64,000 nt of DNA from Streptomyces sp. NBC_01460 (GTDB taxonomy: Bacteria; Actinomycetota; Actinomycetes; Streptomycetales; Streptomycetaceae). The notes below the pieces were generated by a model. The model searched no databases and had not been told where the DNA came from. It worked only from the letters and a program-made list of their open reading frames with translations. The stretch lies in the NCBI RefSeq assembly GCF_036227405.1, contig NZ_CP109473.1, positions 8,060,001 to 8,124,000 on the forward strand, in the 5' to 3' direction. This document shows, in pieces, positions 44,308 to 51,960 of the stretch. How positions within the stretch are numbered: position 1 is the stretch's first letter; each line of letters starts with the position of its first letter. A program made the position numbers and the translations under genes.

Positions 44308-45115
44308 CCGCGATCACCAGCTTCCTCAGGGCGGCGCGGGTGCACAGCACCGAGGCACCGGACAGCACGACCGCCCAGCAGCCTCCCAGGGCGATGATCC
44401 GGCCGTCGACGAAGGGATCCCGGACCAGGGTGCCGAGCGGGGTGTAGAAGCCGTGCACGAACGGGGTCCAGACCGCGACGTCACGCAGCCCCTGCGGGTA
44501 CAGCGAGATGGGCATCATCGAGCCGCCGAGCAGGAGGAGCAGGGCCTCGCGGACCTCGTTGAGGCCCTCGACACGGCGGATGAAGAACGCCGACAGGCCG
44601 ATGAGGTAGCTGAAGTCGAAGAGGACGACGAAGGCGATGACGGTCGTCAGCACCAGGCGGCCGACGTAGGCGGGATCGAGGGAGAAGGGGTACAGCAGCG
44701 CCCCTCCGACGAGCACCGCGGGCACGCCCACGAGGGCGGTGACGCCCAGCGTGCGGCCCAGGGCGGCGGAGAACCACTGGGACTGGAATCCGGTGGGCAG
44801 CAGCAGCTCGGTCACGATCCTCCCGTCCCTGATCCTCGCCTCCAACTGCCGGGCGAGCGCGAGGCCGGGGACGCAGAGCACCCAGACGGTCCCGGCCGCC
44901 GCGTAGAGCGTCGTCTGGTGCAGGGTCAGCCAGCCGGCCCGCGCGGAGCCGTCGCCACCCGCGTAGACGGCGCTCCACAGCGCCACCTGGAGGCCGATCA
45001 GCAGCAGGGCGCCGATCCCTTGCGCGAGCGCTCTCGTCCGGTAGTGGAAGGCCAGCTTCACCTGCATGCCGGCGACGGCCCGGTGGGTCTGCCACCCCCG
45101 GCGCACGGCGGCCAT
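44300..45115 (-). CDS. ABC-2 family transporter permease (first subunit)
   Basis: A 271-residue membrane protein with six predicted helices and the companion PF06182-like pattern (VKLAFHYRTRALAQGIGALLLIGLQVALWSAVYAG; IRDGRIVTELLLPTGFQSQWFSAALGRTLG; MMPISLYPQGLRDVAVWTPFVHGFYTPLGTLV). Its ATG overlaps the ATPase stop (TGATG at 45115). Paired ABC-2 subunits of this kind occur with a single ATPase in exporters of natural products. Location inside the RiPP operon suggests peptide export or self-protection. Confidence 0.9.
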   Translation of the reverse strand: MAAVRRGWQTHRAVAGMQVKLAFHYRTRALAQGIGALLLIGLQVALWSAVYAGGDGSARAGWLTLHQTTLYAAAGTVWVLCVPGLALARQLEARIRDGRIVTELLLPTGFQSQWFSAALGRTLGVTALVGVPAVLVGGALLYPFSLDPAYVGRLVLTTVIAFVVLFDFSYLIGLSAFFIRRVEGLNEVREALLLLLGGSMMPISLYPQGLRDVAVWTPFVHGFYTPLGTLVRDPFVDGRIIALGGCWAVVLSGASVLCTRAALRKLVIAGG

Positions 45116-46089
45116 CAGGCACCCTCCAGGTACATGCCCTTGATGAGGCTCTCCAGGCTCGGGGCCTCGATCCGTACGTCGTCGACCCGGGGGTCGGCGA
45201 ACAGCGCCGCGAGGAGTTCGCCGGGCAGCTCACCCTGGGTGAATCCGTAGGTGGTGATCATGCCGGTCCGTTCCTCGACGTGCGCGGGGCCGGGCAGCAG
45301 GGGCAGCCGGTGCCCCGCCGCGTGATGGATCACCAGCGTGCGGCGGCCGCCGCCGAGCGCGCGCAGTTCGTCGATCTTCCCGTCATGGACCAGCCGGCCG
45401 TCGTCGATCATGACGATCCGGTCGCAGATCGCCTCGACGTCCCGCAGGTCGTGGCTGGCTACGAGGACGGTCGGCGCGGTGTCCTGGCGGAGGTCGCGCA
45501 GGACGCCGCAGATGGCCTCCCGCGCGAAGATGTCGAGTCCGATGGTCGGCTCGTCGAGCAGCAGCAGGCGGGGAGCGTGGAGCAGCGTGCCCACCAGCTC
45601 CGCCCTGGTCCGGTTGCCGAGGGAGAGTTCGCGCACCGGGGTGTCGAGGTACCGGCCGATGCCGAGGCGGTCCACCAGGTGCTCGCGGCGGCGCCGGAAG
45701 ACGGCCGGCTCGATGTCGTAGACCCGCCGGAGCAGCTCGTAGGAGTCCTTCACGGGCAGGTCCCACCAGAGACTGGCCCGCTGTGCCGCGAGATACCCCA
45801 GCCGGGCGGAGAGACGCCGGCGGTCGGCGTGCGGATCGCGGCCGTCCACCGTGACCCGGCCCGTGGTCGGGGTCAGGATGCCGGCGATGAGCTTCATGGT
45901 GGTGGACTTGCCGGCTCCGTTGAGCCCGATGTAGCCGACCGCCTCGCCCTCGTCGACCCGCAGGTCGACGCCCTTGAGCGCCTCCACCTCGCTGCTGACC
46001 CTGCGGAACAGGCGGCCGAGGCGTCCGCCGGTCTCCGGGGGCCGCCGAACCCGGTAGGAGCGGTGCACGGATTCCAGGTGGACCCTCAC
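45115..46089 (-). CDS. ABC transporter ATP-binding protein (exporter)
   Basis: A 324-residue cytoplasmic ATPase. Walker A is GLNGAGKST, the signature is LSLGNRTRAEL (an LSxGN variant), Walker B is LLLLDEPTIGLD and the switch His lies in VASHDL. The C-terminal ~85 residues form the extra domain seen in ABC-2 exporters. The GTG start overlaps the aldo/keto reductase stop (GTGA), and the stop overlaps the permease start. It energises the two ABC-2 permeases downstream. Confidence 0.93.
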   Translation of the reverse strand: MRVHLESVHRSYRVRRPPETGGRLGRLFRRVSSEVEALKGVDLRVDEGEAVGYIGLNGAGKSTTMKLIAGILTPTTGRVTVDGRDPHADRRRLSARLGYLAAQRASLWWDLPVKDSYELLRRVYDIEPAVFRRRREHLVDRLGIGRYLDTPVRELSLGNRTRAELVGTLLHAPRLLLLDEPTIGLDIFAREAICGVLRDLRQDTAPTVLVASHDLRDVEAICDRIVMIDDGRLVHDGKIDELRALGGGRRTLVIHHAAGHRLPLLPGPAHVEERTGMITTYGFTQGELPGELLAALFADPRVDDVRIEAPSLESLIKGMYLEGA

Positions 46090-46874
46090 GAGACCACGTC
46101 CGTCCGCGCGCCGTCGGCGATGCGGTCGATCGCCGCCACTTCGGCGGGGGCCAGGGAGAAATTGCGGACCGTGAGGTTCCCGGCGAGGTGGGCGGGCGAG
46201 ACCGCCTTCGCCACGGTGGGGACCCCGTGCTCGAGGTGCCAGCGCAGCAGGACCTGGTGGACGCTGCGGCCGTGACGCTCGGCGGTCGCCCGCAGCACGG
46301 GGTGCCCGAGGTCGTTCTCACTGAACGGGCTGTGTCCTTGCACGACGATCCCGAGCGCGGCGTGGTGCGGGGCGAGAGCGGGGTCGAAGTACCGGGGGCC
46401 GAAGGCGACCTGGTTCACGGCGGGGACGACGCCGGAACGGGCGACGAGGTCGTCCACCTGGGCCGGCCGGAAGTTGCTCACCCCGATGTCACGGACCAGG
46501 CCCGCCTCCCGCGCCTCGATGAACCGTCGCCACACGGCCAGGGACCCCTCGGCGTCCAACGGTCCGTGCATCAGCCAGAGGTCCACGTACTCCACCCCGA
46601 GCAGCTCCAGGCTGCGCGCCAGCGTCTCGCGTTCACGTCCGGCGTCCTCCTCCGGGAACTTGGTGACGATCAGCAGTTCGTCACGCCGGATGCCGGAGGC
46701 GCGGATCCCCGCGCCGACCGCCTGTTCGTTGCGGTATCCGGTGGCGGTGTCGACACAGCGGTATCCGAGGTCGAGGGCCTCCCGCACGCCACGGATCGCC
46801 TCCCCGCCCCACATCTGCCAGGTGCCCAGGCTGACCGGGGGGAGACCGCCGGCGGGCAGGGTCCGCCCGCTCAC
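46086..46874 (-). CDS. Aldo/keto reductase in the RiPP operon
   Basis: A 262-residue NADPH-dependent AKR. The catalytic tetrad is visible: YRCVDTATGYRNE (Asp, Tyr), LIVTKFPEED (Lys) and LWLMHGPLD (His), and the cofactor helix region is VSNFRPAQVDDL. The product resembles 2,5-diketo-gluconate reductase-like AKRs that reduce aldehydes and ketones. The GTG at 46874 overlaps the JmjC stop (GTGA). In this setting it might reduce a carbonyl produced by one of the oxygenases, or detoxify a by-product; a role on the peptide is inference. Confidence 0.85.
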   Translation of the reverse strand: MSGRTLPAGGLPPVSLGTWQMWGGEAIRGVREALDLGYRCVDTATGYRNEQAVGAGIRASGIRRDELLIVTKFPEEDAGRERETLARSLELLGVEYVDLWLMHGPLDAEGSLAVWRRFIEAREAGLVRDIGVSNFRPAQVDDLVARSGVVPAVNQVAFGPRYFDPALAPHHAALGIVVQGHSPFSENDLGHPVLRATAERHGRSVHQVLLRWHLEHGVPTVAKAVSPAHLAGNLTVRNFSLAPAEVAAIDRIADGARTDVVS

Positions 46875-47659
46875 CGGGCACGGCTCCCGTCGTGGCCGCC
46901 GGTCGCGTCGTCGAGCAGGTCGAACGTCGCGCCGACCGCCGTGAGCAGTTCGTGGTTCTCCCGGTCCCCGAGGACCTCGAAGTACCTCTTCGCGAAGCCG
47001 AGGTTGGACCGGTTGACGAAGTTGGCGGTGAGGGAGACGGTGCCGGTGGGATTCCGCACCTCGTGGGCCCATCCGCTGGGGGTCACCACGATGTCTCCCG
47101 GTTCCTGGACCAGCGTGACGCCCTCTTCGTCCTCGGCCCCCGGAGCGCCGGCACAGCCAGGGGGCAGCAGACGCCACGCCTCAGCCCGCCAGGGTGGGTG
47201 GAAGCTCCACTCCTTGCGCCCCGAACAGAGCAGGTTCCACGCGGAGCTCGCCATCGTGTCGACGTGCAGGGGGGAGCTGGTGTCGGCCCCGCCGATCATC
47301 AGCCACACCCAGTCCGGGCGTACGTCCGCGGGCAGCGCCAGAAGCCAGTTCAGCCGGCGGATGTCGCGCGGGACGAGGTTCCACAGCCCCGGTTCGAACT
47401 CCGAGACCAGCTGGTCGCGGAGGTACAGCCCCCGTGGACGTCCCGACCGCAGCTCGTCGAGGATCTCCCGAAACCGCACGGTCACCGCCTGCCGCCGAGA
47501 GTCCTCGGCCATTACCGGACGGTCGTCGAGCTCCCGCAGCCGTGCCTCATGCAGGGCGGCGTACACCGGCCACTCCCGGCCGGCTCCGCGCAGGACGACG
47601 GGCCGGTCGCCGCAGATCCGGGCCGCCGTGACCGAGTCGTCAGCCGTTGAAGTAGTCAA
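46871..47659 (-). CDS. JmjC-domain 2-oxoglutarate oxygenase (second JmjC of the cluster)
   Basis: A 262-residue cupin-fold Fe(II) oxygenase of the FIH/JMJD6-like group. The iron triad is HVD (H132, D134) in SSPLHVDTMASSAWNLLCSGRKEWSFHPP and H199 in SGWAHEVRNPTGTVSL. Such enzymes hydroxylate Asn, Asp, Lys or Arg side chains of proteins and some RiPP precursors. The start is TTG 47659, overlapping the radical SAM gene end by 20 bp; no better start is present, and coupled translation is likely. The substrate is presumed to be the precursor peptide. Confidence 0.85.
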   Translation of the reverse strand: MTTSTADDSVTAARICGDRPVVLRGAGREWPVYAALHEARLRELDDRPVMAEDSRRQAVTVRFREILDELRSGRPRGLYLRDQLVSEFEPGLWNLVPRDIRRLNWLLALPADVRPDWVWLMIGGADTSSPLHVDTMASSAWNLLCSGRKEWSFHPPWRAEAWRLLPPGCAGAPGAEDEEGVTLVQEPGDIVVTPSGWAHEVRNPTGTVSLTANFVNRSNLGFAKRYFEVLGDRENHELLTAVGATFDLLDDATGGHDGSRAR

Positions 47660-49364
47660 CGCGGCTGCCCCCCTCCGCCTGGCGGGCCCAGTCCTCCCGG
47701 TGCCCCCGCAGCGCGTGGGGTCCGAAGGCGGCCTCGATGTCGGCCCGCGCGCGCAGGCCCTGCACGAGGTTCTCCCGCTCGGACATGCAGCGCGCCTGCT
47801 TCGCCGCCACCTTCTCGCGTACGGTCCCGGCCGGATCCGACGCCCGGAAGGGCGCCTCCGGGACGGTCACCGTGCACATCGGAGCCGCCCAGCAGGTCCG
47901 GCAGGAACCGGCCTGCACGGCGTCGCGGAACATGCCGAGCTGCTCGACCCCTGCCAGCGGGTCGACGCCCCGGTCGGTGTGGCCGACAGCGAAGTCCGGG
48001 GACTGGTACTCGTACGAGGAGTAGAGCGTGCCGTCCGAGCCGAGCACGAGGTACTCGTTCCCCGGGACGAGCTGGACGCCCAGCAGATGTCCGAGCTGCG
48101 GACCGCCGTCCCGCTCGGGCTGGTTCAGGGCGCGGTGGAAGGACCGGTGCAGGAAGCCGTGGCTGAACGCGAAGCGGTAGCGGCCCGACTGCTCCCGCTC
48201 GTCGTACGGCAGCCGGTGGGACGCCACGAAGAGGTCCCAGACCCTTCGCTGCTCGGCGAACATCTGCTGGAAGTCCGCGTACGACTCCTCACCGCCTGGC
48301 AGCAGCAGGTCGAAGTCCCAGGCCAGCGCCCTCAGCGCGGCCGGCCACTCGCTGAAGTACCGGTACAGCGTGCCCTCGTCGAGCGGCGCCGACAGGACGC
48401 AGATGATCGCGACGCGCGAGGCGAAGTAGTCGGGCCAGTTCTCCGCGAGCCAGTCGGCCCGCTCCCGCACGCGGTCATGGGTCCCCTTCCCGCGCCGGTC
48501 GATCCGGTAGCGGTCGTGGTTGGGACCGTCGACGGAGATGTTGAGGTAGATGTCGTGCTCGACCAGGAAGCCGACGATCTCCGGTGTCAGCAGCATGCCG
48601 TTGGTGTTGACCTGGACGATGAGGTTCTCCAGCCGGGAGCCGACCTCCCTCTTCCGCTCCTCCAGGGCCAGCACGGACTCCTTCAGCTGGTCGAACGCCA
48701 TCAACGGCTCACCCCCGAAGAAGTAGACCGCCCGTTGTGCGGGCTCCAGCCGCTCCTCACCGGTGACGAACAGGTCGATCGCGGCCCTCACCATGTCCTT
48801 CTCCGGGGAGGCGGTCCGGTGCGGGCGCGTCCCCGGGTAGGCACCGCCGTAATAGCAGTACGTGCACCGGATGTTGCACTGCTCCGTGGGATTGAGCATG
48901 AGCACCCGGACCCGCGGCTGCTCGAGGCGCGCGTCGGGCGGCAGATCCGGGAACTGCCAGCCGGGACCGTCGAAGGGCATGATCAGGGAGGCGAGTCCGT
49001 CGATCTCGGCCTCGGAGACACTCGCCCCGTCCGGTGCTCCCGGCCCCTCGGGCGCCGACACGCCTGACGGGTCCCAGCGAGCGGCCCGCAGCAGCACCGC
49101 CTGACGAGAGGTGATCTCGTGAACCCTGCCGGTGGCCGGCGTGTACAGATGGAAACGCCCGGGCCTTCGGTCGCTCTCCCACATCCTGTACAGCCACGTG
49201 AGTCCTCGATCCTGACGGATCGACACCTCGTTCTCCCCCTGATTGACGCCGGTGACGGACCCCGCGAGACTCCGGACATCTGGCCGGTCCGTCCGCTCGA
49301 TCAGCTCGATCTGCCATGCGTGCAGGCGGTGGGCCCGCTGCTGTTCTGCCGTGTCCGTACTCAT
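47640..49364 (-). CDS. Radical SAM/SPASM peptide-modifying enzyme
   Basis: A 574-residue radical SAM protein. The [4Fe-4S] motif CNIRCTYCYYGG puts cysteines at 163, 167 and 170; FFGGEPL, VQVNTNGMLL and NISVDGP are the usual core landmarks. The C-terminal SPASM-like part has CRTCWAAPMC (488, 491, 497) and a further Cys at 526, enough for at least one auxiliary cluster. SPASM enzymes of this size install Cβ-linked cyclophanes, thioethers or other C-C bonds in RiPPs. The ~150 N-terminal residues may serve for leader binding, but no clear RRE motif is evident. ATG 49364 overlaps the arginase stop (ATGA). Confidence 0.92.
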   Translation of the reverse strand: MSTDTAEQQRAHRLHAWQIELIERTDRPDVRSLAGSVTGVNQGENEVSIRQDRGLTWLYRMWESDRRPGRFHLYTPATGRVHEITSRQAVLLRAARWDPSGVSAPEGPGAPDGASVSEAEIDGLASLIMPFDGPGWQFPDLPPDARLEQPRVRVLMLNPTEQCNIRCTYCYYGGAYPGTRPHRTASPEKDMVRAAIDLFVTGEERLEPAQRAVYFFGGEPLMAFDQLKESVLALEERKREVGSRLENLIVQVNTNGMLLTPEIVGFLVEHDIYLNISVDGPNHDRYRIDRRGKGTHDRVRERADWLAENWPDYFASRVAIICVLSAPLDEGTLYRYFSEWPAALRALAWDFDLLLPGGEESYADFQQMFAEQRRVWDLFVASHRLPYDEREQSGRYRFAFSHGFLHRSFHRALNQPERDGGPQLGHLLGVQLVPGNEYLVLGSDGTLYSSYEYQSPDFAVGHTDRGVDPLAGVEQLGMFRDAVQAGSCRTCWAAPMCTVTVPEAPFRASDPAGTVREKVAAKQARCMSERENLVQGLRARADIEAAFGPHALRGHREDWARQAEGGSRVDYFNG

Positions 49365-50350
49365 CTGCCCCTCGCTCGTCCCTGGTGGTCGTCCAGCAGT
49401 GCCCGCAGGCAGCTCATGACGAGCGCGGAGATCGTCGCGCTCGTCGCGCGGTTCTCACGGTCGTCCTGAAGGGCCTCCACGATGTCGACCGCGACCACGC
49501 GCCGCGTACGGCAGACGTGCTCGACGGCGGCCAGCAGCTCCCGCAGGCGGTAGCCGCCCGCCTCCGGGTGCCCTGTTGCCGGGAATTCCGTGGGGTCGAT
49601 CACGTCGAGGTCGACCGACAGATACGTCGGTTCGTCGTGCGGCTCATCCAGGTCGTCCGTGTCGTCCACGTGGTCCGCCGGTTCCGGGAAGCCGTACGCG
49701 TAGGCGCAGCGCAGAGCCGGCGGCAGCGGACCGCAGGAGGCCGGCAGATAGGTCCGTACGCCGTACAGCTCTGCTCCGGCCACCACGCCCGCCCCGAGCA
49801 GATGGCCGAGGAAATCGCCGTGGGTGATGTCCGTGAGAGCGGGCATCGGCCTGATGCTGAAGTCGCAGTGGGCGTCGAAGCACACCACGCGCACCGGTCC
49901 GTGCACCGCCGCCAGCCCCGTCGCCACCGGAGCGGAGAGGCTGTGGTCCCCTCCGACGAACAAGGGGATCGTCCCCACCCCGGCCAGGCGTTCCGTGAGA
50001 CCGGTCAGCGCCCGGTAGTACGCGGCCCTGCCCACCCGGGGATCGATCGGCACCGCCCCGAGGTCGCCGAGGTCGAACACCCGACGGCCGGCGAGCACCG
50101 GCCCCCCGGTCAGCGGATCGATCAGTCCGCCCAGCGCCCCGTCGTGAGTGACGCTCCAGTCATGGCCAGGGCTCAGCTTCCGGAAGATCTCCGGCCCGTG
50201 GCGCTGCCCCGGCACACCCGTCACCCCGGCGTCGAACGGCAGCCCCATGAGCACCGCGTCGGCGGCCAGGGACCCTGACACCACGGAGTCGACATCGGCC
50301 GCGGGCAGCCCCAGCGCACCCGCACCGGCCCGGATCGAGGCGGACGTCAC
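49361..50350 (-). CDS. Arginase-family hydrolase, probable peptide arginase
   Basis: A 329-residue ureohydrolase with all Mn ligands visible: GGDHS (H136), FDAHCDF (D159, H161, D163) and SVDLDVIDP (D247, D249). Free-arginine arginases and agmatinases share these, but within a RiPP operon the closest known role is that of OspR-like peptide arginases, which convert Arg to ornithine in a precursor. The GTG at 50350 overlaps the JmjC stop (GTGA) and the stop overlaps the radical SAM start. Its GQRHGPEIFRKLS segment is like that of agmatinase-type members. The assignment to peptide substrate is inference from context. Confidence 0.85.
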   Translation of the reverse strand: MTSASIRAGAGALGLPAADVDSVVSGSLAADAVLMGLPFDAGVTGVPGQRHGPEIFRKLSPGHDWSVTHDGALGGLIDPLTGGPVLAGRRVFDLGDLGAVPIDPRVGRAAYYRALTGLTERLAGVGTIPLFVGGDHSLSAPVATGLAAVHGPVRVVCFDAHCDFSIRPMPALTDITHGDFLGHLLGAGVVAGAELYGVRTYLPASCGPLPPALRCAYAYGFPEPADHVDDTDDLDEPHDEPTYLSVDLDVIDPTEFPATGHPEAGGYRLRELLAAVEHVCRTRRVVAVDIVEALQDDRENRATSATISALVMSCLRALLDDHQGRARGR

Positions 50351-51558
50351 GACACCCGCCACCCCTCGGTCCGCTCCGCCCGGCGGTCGGTCACGGTGAC
50401 CAGACGCACCCTCAGCAACGCGGAGACCAGAGCGGACACGGATGCCTCGGAGGCGCCCGACCGTTCGGCCAGCTCCCCGATGCCGGCACGACGCAGCCGG
50501 AGAAGCGTCTCGCACGCCGCGCGGTGCACGGCGGGCAGGACGAACTCCCGGTCCGCGGCGGTGAGCACCACGCTCTCGCCCCTGACGTCGAGCAGTGGGG
50601 GCAGCACGGTCGCCAGCTCGACGACCGCCTCGGCGGACGGCCGCGCCCTCAGCACGTCCCAGGGCAGGCCCGCGATGTCCCGCCCACCGCTCCGGCGCCG
50701 CTCGGCGTCGAAGAAGTCGGGCAGCGTCAAGCCCTTCGCCTCGGTCACGAACGCCGTGACGAGCCGCTCGGCCTGCGCCCGCTGCTCCTCCGGAGTCCCC
50801 GCGCGGGACAGGCTCTCCCGCACGTCGACGTTGTCGAGCGCCCGGTACGCCACCCAGCGCAGCCAGTCGTAACCGGTGCGCCGGGTGAAGGCGAAGGTCA
50901 GGTGCAGGCTGGATTCGCCGCCCCCGCGCACGGTGTGCCACCAGCCGCGGGGCACGTGGATCACGTCGCCCGGATCCAGCGTCCTCTCGAACAGCACCGT
51001 CTCCGGGCAACGGGCCGGGTCGCTGTCCCCGTACTCCGGAAGCGGATGTTCCTCCGACGGCCCGTGCACCTGCCAGCTCTTGGTGCCGTGCACCTGGAGG
51101 ACGAAGGTGTCCACCTCGTCGAAGTGGCTGGCGAAGGCCTGCGCGTCGTCGAAGGTGACGAAGAGATTGCAGGAGGCGGTCTCGCCGACCATCCGCATGA
51201 CATCGTCGGTCGCGGCGCGGACGGCGGGGTGGATACGGTCGAGGGAGTCGACGACGAGGCTGGCGCCGTTCCGCATGAGCGAGAACGTCTTGGCCAGGTC
51301 GACGACGCGATGTCCTGCTCGCATGACGGTGTACTCGTGCTCGGGCAGGGATCTGCCCCCGGTGCACAGCTTCAGCTCCGCGGGCTCCACGCGACCCCGG
51401 GAGAGGATCTCGTTCAGGTCGTGCCAGGAGAAGTGCTCCCGCACCAGCTGCGGGTCGAGCTTGCGGAGCACCACGTCGGTGCTGAGGTGTTTCACCACGA
51501 AGTCGGGGCCGAATGCGGCCGCCAGCGCCCGGCCGAGTCCCGAGGCGGATCCCGTCAT
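50347..51558 (-). CDS. ROXA/MINA53-like JmjC oxygenase (first JmjC of the cluster)
   Basis: A 403-residue Fe(II)/2-oxoglutarate oxygenase with the architecture of ribosomal oxygenases: JmjC domain (about 95-225; iron triad H145, D147 in SHFDEVDTFVLQVHGTKSWQVHGP and H208 in PRGWWHTV), helical dimerisation region (about 235-310) and a C-terminal winged helix (about 330-400). ROXA hydroxylates Arg in ribosomal protein L16, so arginine hydroxylation of the precursor is a natural hypothesis. The start ATG 51558 has GAGGGAG 11 nt upstream. It is the first enzyme gene after the attenuator-like hairpin downstream of the precursor. Confidence 0.87.
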   Translation of the reverse strand: MTGSASGLGRALAAAFGPDFVVKHLSTDVVLRKLDPQLVREHFSWHDLNEILSRGRVEPAELKLCTGGRSLPEHEYTVMRAGHRVVDLAKTFSLMRNGASLVVDSLDRIHPAVRAATDDVMRMVGETASCNLFVTFDDAQAFASHFDEVDTFVLQVHGTKSWQVHGPSEEHPLPEYGDSDPARCPETVLFERTLDPGDVIHVPRGWWHTVRGGGESSLHLTFAFTRRTGYDWLRWVAYRALDNVDVRESLSRAGTPEEQRAQAERLVTAFVTEAKGLTLPDFFDAERRRSGGRDIAGLPWDVLRARPSAEAVVELATVLPPLLDVRGESVVLTAADREFVLPAVHRAACETLLRLRRAGIGELAERSGASEASVSALVSALLRVRLVTVTDRRAERTEGWRVS

Positions 51559-51608
51559 GATTCCGATGTCTCCCTCGTCGCCGCCATAATTCCCGAAAAG
51601 AGGCCGCG

Positions 51609-51661
51609 AAAAGGGGTCCCGCGTTTGCCGGTGCCTTGCGGAGCGGTAGGCGCGGGACCCC
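51609..51661 (-). terminator. Attenuator-like terminator between the precursor and the RiPP enzymes
   Basis: On the minus strand an 11-bp perfect stem (51661-51651 with 51623-51613) with a 27-nt loop is followed at once by TTTT (51612-51609). It starts 7 bp after the precursor stop. Partial read-through would give more precursor than enzyme transcript, as in many RiPP operons. Confidence 0.75.
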
Positions 51662-51667
51662 GGTTCG

Positions 51668-51829
51668 CTACTTCGCCGAGTCGCCGAACATCTGGGTGAA
51701 GTCCGGAACACCAGCGCGGTTGTGGGTCTTGGCGAAGGTTGCCCGTGCCCTCTCGGCCACGGGGGAAACCTTTACCTCCACCTCGGGGAATTCCTGCTCG
51801 GGAGTGTTCCGTGCAGTGTTGTCAGCCAT
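51668..51829 (-). CDS. Putative RiPP precursor peptide (53 residues)
   Basis: This ORF was found by reading the gap between the GNAT and the first JmjC gene. It begins MADNTARNTPEQEFPEVEV and ends AGVPDFTQMFGDSAK. GGAGG lies 5 nt before the ATG, and a promoter and a terminator flank it. Residues 1-26 are acidic and leader-like; the C-terminal half holds aromatic residues F32, H36, F44 and F48 and a single downstream Arg (R38) in the context KTHNRAG. F-x-K (32-34), H-x-R (36-38), F-x-Q (44-46) and F-x-D (48-50) are possible three-residue cyclophane sites for the SPASM enzyme; R38 is a candidate for arginase and JmjC action. It has no Cys or Trp. The function is inferred from position and composition. 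Confidence 0.75.
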   Translation of the reverse strand: MADNTARNTPEQEFPEVEVKVSPVAERARATFAKTHNRAGVPDFTQMFGDSAK

Positions 51830-51867
51830 GTTCGCCTCCAAAGCGACGTTGCCGGCAGTTCTCGGTG

Positions 51868-51897
51868 AGAGTACGACAGGCTTTGCCGGGCGAACAA
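51868..51897 (-). promoter_or_regulatory. Promoter of the putative precursor gene
   Basis: TTGTTC (51897-51892), an 18-bp spacer and TACTCT (51873-51868) fit a principal-sigma promoter and end 38 bp before the precursor ATG. The region up to the GNAT stop is AT-rich (51899-51960). Confidence 0.55.
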
Positions 51898-51960
51898 GAG
51901 GTGATATTCGGACGGTCGATTCCCGGATGCGGTCATGAAGTCATATCGAAAGAATATGTT

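Noticed and set aside
46188-49067. 959-codon plus-strand open frame opposite the RiPP operon
   Set aside because: It is antisense to five well-supported genes with diagnostic motifs; its composition (Val/Gly/Arg/Asp-rich, no domain pattern) is that of a high-GC frame shadow.
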